In this document: positions 13,965-17,879 of the stretch, one piece after another | Position numbering within the stretch: position 1 is the first letter of the stretch | How the letters are laid out: each line of letters starts with the position of its first letter | Origin: an uncultured Bacilli bacterium | GTDB taxonomy: Bacteria; Bacillota_I; Bacilli_A; RF39; UBA660 | DNA: 17,879 bases | Assembly: GCA_934102055.1 (NCBI GenBank) | Contig: CAKOSE010000020.1 | Coordinates: 1-17,879, forward strand | Direction: 5' to 3' | The notes under the pieces: generated by a model | What the model was told of the DNA's origin: nothing | Seen by the model: only the letters and a program-made list of their open reading frames with translations | Databases searched by the model: none | Program-made: the position numbers and the translations under genes

Positions 13965-13997
13965 ATCAATACCTACCTTTTAGTATATTACATATAA

Positions 13998-14026
13998 ATT
14001 ATATATTTTTATTTAGTATTTTTCAA
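13998..14026 (-). promoter_or_regulatory. Promoter of the DGR target gene
   Basis: TTGAAA (14021-14026), a 17-base spacer and a perfect TATAAT (13998-14003) on the minus strand. It begins three bases after the terminator of the upstream unit. This is one of the best promoters in the window, so the target is probably well expressed. Confidence 0.85.
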
Positions 14027-14028
14027 GT

Positions 14029-14056
14029 AAAAAAGGGTTATTTCTAACCCTTTTTT
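14029..14056. terminator. Bidirectional terminator after the rhodanese gene
   Basis: AAAAAAGGGTTA (14029-14040) and TAACCCTTTTTT (14045-14056) form a perfect 12-bp stem with a TTTC loop and T runs in both directions. The rhodanese stop codon overlaps the right arm. Confidence 0.9.
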
Positions 14057-14345
14057 ATAGACTTGTCATATAGTCGTTATATCCTCCTAGAACATTAACT
14101 ACTTTATATCCTTGTTTTGTTAAGTTAGCACATATTCTTGGACTTTCCATTCCTTGTGTACAATATATATAATATTCTTCATTTTTATTTAAATATTTAC
14201 TAGGATCAATTAATAAATAACTACTAGGTATATTCTTACTACTTGGAATTGATCCTAAATTATATAAATAACTTTTTCTTATATCTATAATTTTTACTCT
14301 TCCTATCATACCTTTAAGCTCACTAGCTTTTATACTTTTATACAT
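14055..14345 (-). CDS. Single-domain rhodanese-like protein
   Basis: 96 aa. Rhodaneses carry sulfur as a persulfide on an active-site Cys. Seen: VKIIDIRKSYLYNLGSIPSS (residues 17-36, the usual DxR...G.IPxAxNIP region) and the active-site loop CTQGMES (Cys62), followed by the helix PRICANLTKQGY and NVLGGYNDY (84-92). No signal peptide, so cytoplasmic. It follows the second surface gene by 58 bases and is probably cotranscribed with it. Its start codon is inside a 17-bp hairpin (14336-14377), so translation may be controlled. Confidence 0.88.
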   Translation of the reverse strand: MYKSIKASELKGMIGRVKIIDIRKSYLYNLGSIPSSKNIPSSYLLIDPSKYLNKNEEYYIYCTQGMESPRICANLTKQGYKVVNVLGGYNDYMTSL

Positions 14346-14377
14346 AAAATATCCTCCATAATATTTTATGTATAAAA
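14336..14377 (-). promoter_or_regulatory. 17-bp hairpin that hides the rhodanese start codon
   Basis: On the minus strand 14377-14361 pairs perfectly with 14352-14336 (17 bp, almost all A-T). The eight-base loop TATGGAGG holds the ribosome site and the 3' arm holds the ATG (14345-14343). No T run follows on the minus strand, so it is not a terminator. Its form fits a translational switch such as an RNA thermometer. Confidence 0.6.
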
Positions 14378-14403
14378 AGTTTTATTGTTTGAGCTTTAGT
14401 CTA

Positions 14404-16494
14404 TTAAGGTGTTATTATGAGATGAGAGGAAAAATTAGAGCTTATACTAGAATCTCCAGAGTGGTAAATCGAACTAAACAATCCACTGTCTGAACCCGAA
14501 CCTCCACGTCCTAACCAAGGATTCTTATGATACGGAAGATAGAAAATATTACTATACCAACCATAAGATCCTGTGTTGTATACCTCTTTTATTCCATCTC
14601 CTAATTTACTTCTTTTTCTCGATGTATAACTTGTACTATAACTATATTTATCATAATATTTAGCATCTGGATATTCTATCCCAGTATATGATGCAAAATT
14701 ACCATTATTATATATTTTTCCTGTATATCCTGAGTTTTGTGAAGAAGTAGGGCCACTCATCATTATTGTTCCATCATTACTTACAATATTAGCCATTGTG
14801 TATTCATATGAGCCACCACTCATATCGTAAACTCCATATATGTTATGTGTTGTTGATGCTAGCATTCCGGTCGTTGTATTATAAGCATTACATGTTGAAG
14901 AGCTAGAACTTTCAGCTATAGCCCCACATCCTGTTGTATAACTTGAATTATTGTTTATTCCTATCTCAGTACAAGTACCATCTATACATGTTCCATATTT
15001 TGAATGGGATAAATATGCTACTGCTCCCCACTCACTATTTTTTATCATATGTGTATCTGTTGATGTACTTAGTCCGTATTGATTACCACTATTTTTCATA
15101 TTCATTATATTTGTTTCAAGAGAACTTACTGTTGGTTCTCTTAAACTGATTAAATTTGGTTTTACTGTGATATTACTTATCGTTCCAGTAAGTTCAAATT
15201 TTCCTATCCAAAATCCTTTTAGTTCTTCATTTCCAAATGTAAAGGCTGGATGAGTATATGTTTTATTATTGCAAGTACTATCTGTACAAGTTGCATTTGT
15301 CGCTTTTAGTTTACATGTTTCTGATGGATCGCCATGTGTTCCTGAGATGCTATCAGTACATGTTATTTCTCCTGTTTTGGATGTTCCCTCTTCAAATGTT
15401 ATTTCTATTGATTGAGGATTACTTTTTTGTTGTCCATCAGCGTTATAATTCCATACTTTATATTTATATCTTGGAATCCATACTTGCATTGTTAATATAT
15501 CATCCATTGGTATTTCTGTTCCTACACTTGCACTTTTATAAGTGCCTCTGTTAGTACTTGATACTGTTACACTATTAGCCCACATTTTGCTGTCATAATC
15601 GTACCACTTATATTTTTTGTTTGTATTTGTTTCATCAGCTTTTTTCCATGTTTCTGTTGATTCATCATAATATACTGGTATCATTGCACTATCTAGTACT
15701 GGTTTATTTGCTCCACTTGTATCAAGGTTTCCTCCTGTTCCTTGTTCATAACTTAATCCTAGTTTACCTACGTATATTACGTTTTTATTTCCACTTGAAT
15801 TATAATCATTTGGGGTGTTATAGTCTAACCATATTTTCATAGTATATGTTTTTGATTTATTTGCTCCTAGACTATCTGCATCTAGTATATAGGAATCATC
15901 TGTTTTTTTCTTTTCTAATACTTTATAGGAACCATTTCCTTGTTTTAATCCTACTTTTATGTATTCATTTGGGATACATAGATCTGGTTTTATTGATTCG
16001 TTATTTACTGTATATGTGTTTCCTGTGTTACAAGTACTATCTAGTGTTATTTTATATGTTGCAGGGATACTTCCTGTGTTTTTTATATCAAATGTGTATT
16101 CTGTTGTTCCTTCTAGACCTTCTTCATCTGTTATGGGAAGTGCTCCTTCTAATGTAATTGCATTTGATTCGTTGTTAAATGTAAGTGCTAGTGTTCCTGC
16201 ACTTATTACTGTTGTATTATCTGTTTTACTTACATATGTTAAATAAGCATAACTTGATCCTACTAGTGCTGAAAATGCTAATAGTATTCCTAGTGTTGCT
16301 ACTACGAATTTTTTTGGATCTTTTTTATATTTTATTTTTAAGTCTTTGAATTTTTTATTGAAGTTTTTTGAGAAGAATCCTTTTATTTTACTTTTTTGTG
16401 TTACATCTATTTTTACATCGTCTTCTTTTACTTTATTTTTATTTGTCTTTAAAATGTCTTCTTCTATAGAATTATCTTTTTTCTTTTTATTCAT
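14404..16494 (-). CDS. Second surface protein: TasA/camelysin-like N-terminal domain with a C-type-lectin (FGE-like) C-terminal domain
   Basis: 696 aa. A long, very basic cytoplasmic stretch (1-62) precedes a hydrophobic segment (63-84, FVVATLGILLAFSALVGSSY). Next is a camelysin/TasA-like domain with VISAGTLALTFNNESNAI, YTFDIKNTGSIPATYKITLD and GKLGLSYEQG. A long shared region follows from MIPVYYDE and a lectin-like end with GFWIGKFELTG, GVYDMSGGSYEYTM and PWLGRGG. It is a paralogue of the DGR target, very similar up to the VR position. Its last 50 residues are two residues longer than VR1 and differ at scaffold positions too. It is therefore not a fresh product of the TR in this window. The ATG has GAGGTGAG three bases upstream; a large hairpin lies in the leader. 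Confidence 0.88.
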   Translation of the reverse strand: MNKKKKDNSIEEDILKTNKNKVKEDDVKIDVTQKSKIKGFFSKNFNKKFKDLKIKYKKDPKKFVVATLGILLAFSALVGSSYAYLTYVSKTDNTTVISAGTLALTFNNESNAITLEGALPITDEEGLEGTTEYTFDIKNTGSIPATYKITLDSTCNTGNTYTVNNESIKPDLCIPNEYIKVGLKQGNGSYKVLEKKKTDDSYILDADSLGANKSKTYTMKIWLDYNTPNDYNSSGNKNVIYVGKLGLSYEQGTGGNLDTSGANKPVLDSAMIPVYYDESTETWKKADETNTNKKYKWYDYDSKMWANSVTVSSTNRGTYKSASVGTEIPMDDILTMQVWIPRYKYKVWNYNADGQQKSNPQSIEITFEEGTSKTGEITCTDSISGTHGDPSETCKLKATNATCTDSTCNNKTYTHPAFTFGNEELKGFWIGKFELTGTISNITVKPNLISLREPTVSSLETNIMNMKNSGNQYGLSTSTDTHMIKNSEWGAVAYLSHSKYGTCIDGTCTEIGINNNSSYTTGCGAIAESSSSSTCNAYNTTTGMLASTTHNIYGVYDMSGGSYEYTMANIVSNDGTIMMSGPTSSQNSGYTGKIYNNGNFASYTGIEYPDAKYYDKYSYSTSYTSRKRSKLGDGIKEVYNTGSYGWYSNIFYLPYHKNPWLGRGGSGSDSGLFSSIYHSGDSSISSNFSSHLIITP
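14418..14556 (-). repeat. Diverged variable-repeat-like end (VR2)
   Basis: Position and protein pattern (NPWLGRGGSGSDSGLF, then SSHLIITP) match VR1 and the TR. At DNA level, however, it needs gaps and has many differences at non-adenine positions, including the initiation end (CTCATCTC in place of CTCGCTCC). It is either an old VR now frozen or belongs to another template. Confidence 0.6.
14579..14674. repeat. Scaffold segment shared with the DGR target, copy 2
   Basis: Copy of 12151-12246 with two mismatches, just before the VR2 region. Marks the end of close similarity between the two paralogues. Confidence 0.85.
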
Positions 16495-16510
16495 AGTCTC
16501 ACCTCATAAA

Positions 16511-16550
16511 AAATATGATATCTTATTCTATAAATAAGCTTATCATATTT
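16511..16550 (-). terminator. Large hairpin with T run in the leader of the second surface gene
   Basis: Outer stem of 10 bp (16511-16520 with 16541-16550), inner stem CTTATT/AATAAG, loop CTATA. On the minus strand TTTTTT follows, then the GAGGTGAG ribosome site. It can terminate the CPBP-small-peptide transcript or attenuate the surface gene. I see no convincing promoter between it and the start codon. Confidence 0.65.
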
Positions 16551-16572
16551 TGGTTTTTTAGTAAATATTTAT

Positions 16573-16743
16573 TTATCTTTTTTTTGTAAATAAAGTGCTT
16601 CCTACTAGAATAATAATTATAATAATTAGTCCCCCTATTATGTAGTTTAAGTTATTAGAAGTGCTACTATCATTAACTACTGCTAAAGCTGATGCAGGTT
16701 TGTTAATAATAGCTGTTATATATATTTTGGATAATAAGTGCAT
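16573..16743 (-). CDS. 56-aa membrane peptide, unknown
   Basis: ATG at 16743 with GGAGG seven bases upstream, 56 codons, TAA. After a polar N-terminal half containing NKPASALAVVNDSSTSNN (ASALA looks like a possible signal-peptidase site), there is a strongly hydrophobic helix (NYIIGGLIIIIIILVGSTLF, about 33-52) and a terminal KKR. The end resembles the membrane tail of a sortase substrate, but no LPxTG is present. It starts 13 bases after the CPBP gene and shares its transcript. No family recognised. Confidence 0.7.
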   Translation of the reverse strand: MHLLSKIYITAIINKPASALAVVNDSSTSNNLNYIIGGLIIIIIILVGSTLFTKKR

Positions 16744-16756
16744 CTGCTTTCCTCCT

Positions 16757-17428
16757 TTATGTTGTTATTAAAAATCCTAGTTGTATTACACATATTAATA
16801 TATTGAATAGCATTCTTGATGATATTGTATAAATAATATTATTTGTTCTTACATATACTATTCCTGCGAATATACTATTTAATAGTGTTTGTATTGCAAG
16901 TATAAATTCATTAACACTTGGGTTTAATAAAGTAACTTGAAAATACCATGATAAAAGTGAAGTAATTATTACAAATAAAACTCCATTTTCTATAGCTGGT
17001 CTTAAACTTTTTCTAAACATTAATTCTTCTACTACGGGATAAAATATTATTGTTAAGAAACATGCAAATAGTGTTCCAAATGGGACATTATTAAACACAT
17101 TTGATATCATTTTACTTGATGATGTTTGAGATGTGTCTACTCCAACTAAAGATAGTATTACATTACTTATTAACATTATCCCTATAAACACTAAGAAATA
17201 TAACAGTATTTTTGTTATTTTAGTTCCTGTGTTAGTTTTAAATTCTTTTAAGTTTTCTAATAATTCGTCTTTAAATATAAAGACAATTATTCCTAAAAAT
17301 AATAAATGTACTATAAAATTAGTTATTGATACAGTAAGTGAACTTATTTTTAATAACCATACTATGTATAATATCCATATTATTACTGATGATATTATTT
17401 TTTTATTTCTGGTGTTATTCTTTTTCAT
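16757..17428 (-). CDS. CPBP (Abi)-family membrane protein, probably inactive as protease
   Basis: 223 aa with about seven hydrophobic segments (first at 12-27, then 38-52, 73-95, 118-131, 147-165, 176-193, 207-222). CPBP proteins are intramembrane metalloproteases related to Rce1 and are often linked to bacteriocin immunity or protein maturation. Motif 1 is present as YPVVEELMFRKSL (EE at 134-135, Arg139). The motif 2 His is replaced (SWYFQ at 160-164) and the usual HxxxN of the last motif reads RMLFN (Arg205). The only His in the protein is His41, so metal binding is doubtful. Start at 17428 with GGAGG seven bases upstream; promoter at 17451-17479. Confidence 0.82.
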   Translation of the reverse strand: MKKNNTRNKKIISSVIIWILYIVWLLKISSLTVSITNFIVHLLFLGIIVFIFKDELLENLKEFKTNTGTKITKILLYFLVFIGIMLISNVILSLVGVDTSQTSSSKMISNVFNNVPFGTLFACFLTIIFYPVVEELMFRKSLRPAIENGVLFVIITSLLSWYFQVTLLNPSVNEFILAIQTLLNSIFAGIVYVRTNNIIYTISSRMLFNILICVIQLGFLITT

Positions 17429-17450
17429 AAAAAAGCCTCCTTATAATATT

Positions 17451-17479
17451 ATTATAAAAAGGACTTTTAATAAACACAA
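17451..17479 (-). promoter_or_regulatory. Promoter of the CPBP gene
   Basis: TTGTGT (17474-17479), a 17-base spacer and TATAAT (17451-17456) on the minus strand, about 22 bases upstream of the start codon. Confidence 0.65.
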
Positions 17480-17492
17480 GAAAAATATGAAA

Positions 17493-17525
17493 ATAGTGAA
17501 AATAGCTTGACACTATTTTCACTAT
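17493..17525 (-). terminator. Perfect 13-bp hairpin after the 13-codon ORF
   Basis: ATAGTGAAAATAG (17493-17505) and CTATTTTCACTAT (17513-17525) with a seven-base loop. On the minus strand it follows the mini-gene stop by nine bases and is trailed by TTTCATATTTTTC. On the plus strand a T run also follows, so it may work in both directions. Confidence 0.7.
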
Positions 17526-17534
17526 AATGTTTTT

Positions 17535-17576
17535 TTACCACCAGTTTGAGAAAAGTCTTTTTAGCCAGTTACGCAT
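17535..17576 (-). CDS. 13-aa Trp-rich cationic peptide or leader peptide
   Basis: The ORF reads MRNWLKRLFSNWW and a TAA stop. Every signal of a gene is present: a TTGAAA/TATAAT promoter with 17-base spacing (17635-17663), GGGAGGAG six bases before the ATG, and a hairpin nine bases after the stop. The peptide has three Arg/Lys-type charges plus one more Lys/Arg, three Trp and an amphipathic pattern, as in small membrane-active peptides. The TGG-TGG-stop end also recalls a Trp leader peptide of an attenuator, but the next gene is a CPBP membrane protein with its own promoter, not a trp gene. Coding status is inferred from signals alone. Confidence 0.55.
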   Translation of the reverse strand: MRNWLKRLFSNWW

Positions 17577-17634
17577 AATTTTCTCCTCCCTTCTTTACAT
17601 TAGGTATTAATTATTATGTCTTTACTATATATAC

Positions 17635-17663
17635 ATTATAATTAATTATATACTTTTTTTCAA
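17635..17663 (-). promoter_or_regulatory. Near-consensus promoter of the 13-codon mini-gene
   Basis: TTGAAA (17658-17663), a 17-base spacer and a perfect TATAAT (17635-17640) on the minus strand, giving a leader of about 50 bases before the ATG at 17576. Confidence 0.8.
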
Positions 17664-17734
17664 GATGTTATGTTGCTTTTTTATAATATTTTCACTATTT
17701 TCATTAAAAACAGTAATAAAAATAACAATAAAAG

Positions 17735-17763
17735 TTGACTAAAAGATGTTTTTATGTTAAATT
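17735..17763 (+). promoter_or_regulatory. Promoter of the plus-strand gene at the right edge
   Basis: TTGACT (17735-17740), a 17-base spacer and TAAATT (17758-17763), about 27 bases upstream of the ATG at 17791. It is divergent from the mini-gene promoter. Confidence 0.55.
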
Positions 17764-17790
17764 TATTATGCTTATTAAAGGAGGGATATT

Positions 17791-17879
17791 ATGGCAAGAA
17801 ATGAATCAAACAGAAAACCTAATATTAAAAATTTACGTTCACATGCGTTAAATAGTACTAAGAAAAAACAAAAACTTAA
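17791..17879 (+). CDS. Small basic protein, partial at the window edge
   Basis: ATG at 17791 with AAAGGAGGG about six bases upstream. Twenty-nine codons are visible with no stop, beginning MARNESNRKPNIKNLRSH and ending in a Lys-rich run. It is polar, basic and has no hydrophobic segment, so it is likely nucleic-acid-binding or ribosome-associated, or a small spore-type protein. I do not recognise the family. It is the only gene in the window on this strand. Confidence 0.65.
   Translation, partial: MARNESNRKPNIKNLRSHALNSTKKKQKL

Noticed and set aside
9573..16494. Prophage carrying the DGR
   Set aside because: No capsid, tail, portal, terminase, lysis or integrase gene is visible; the target has a membrane anchor and the block sits against a housekeeping operon. 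A cellular DGR is more likely, although sequence outside the window could change this.

Overview
The window is strongly AT-rich and codes almost entirely on the minus strand. It looks chromosomal, from a low-GC Gram-positive bacterium, probably an uncultured gut member of Bacilli or a Mollicutes relative. Reasons: TTGAAA/TATAAT-type promoters, AGGAGG ribosome sites, a rimP-nusA-ylxR-infB-rbfA operon, and TasA/camelysin-like surface proteins. TAA, TAG and TGA are all used as stops in intact genes, so the genetic code appears standard. I could not run a taxonomic search.

Layout, left to right. (1) 1-2535: an accessory patch of RhuM-family genes. One is intact and flanked by direct repeats of about 110 bp, one is broken, and two are N-terminal remnants. 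(2) 2533-5037: a four-gene operon (transcribed right to left) for a HAM1/RdgB-like pyrophosphatase, the queuosine-salvage protein Qng1, a nucleoside 2-deoxyribosyltransferase-like protein and a HIT protein, read from a promoter at 5009-5037. (3) 5073-9599: the transcription/translation operon rimP-nusA-ylxR-unknown-infB-rbfA. RimP lacks its C-terminal domain and an unknown gene sits where ylxQ normally is. (4) 9573-13964: a diversity-generating retroelement (DGR). It has a reverse transcriptase with the DGR signature GIPIGNYSSQ and YMDD, an avd gene broken by two in-frame nonsense codons, a template repeat (TR, 11139-11276), a MutS-like (MSL) accessory gene, and a surface-protein target whose last codons are the variable repeat (VR, 11988-12125). 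TR and VR differ at 21 of 138 positions, and 19 of the 21 are adenines on the coding strand of the TR. This is direct evidence of adenine-directed mutagenic homing. (5) 14029-16494: a rhodanese gene whose start codon lies in a 17-bp hairpin, and a second paralogous surface protein whose C-terminus has drifted too far to be a current substrate of this TR. (6) 16511-17663: a 56-aa membrane peptide, a CPBP-family membrane protein that lacks the family histidines, and a 13-codon Trp-rich mini-gene with its own promoter, ribosome site and hairpin. (7) 17735-17879: the start of a small basic plus-strand gene.

How it fits together (inference): MSL and the TR RNA are probably made from one promoter (11740-11768) and stopped at the hairpin before avd. 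The reverse transcriptase would copy the TR with errors at A and replace the VR of the adjacent target. That would diversify the C-type-lectin tip of a membrane-anchored, TasA-like surface protein. The broken avd raises the question of whether the system still works, or works with MSL instead of Avd.
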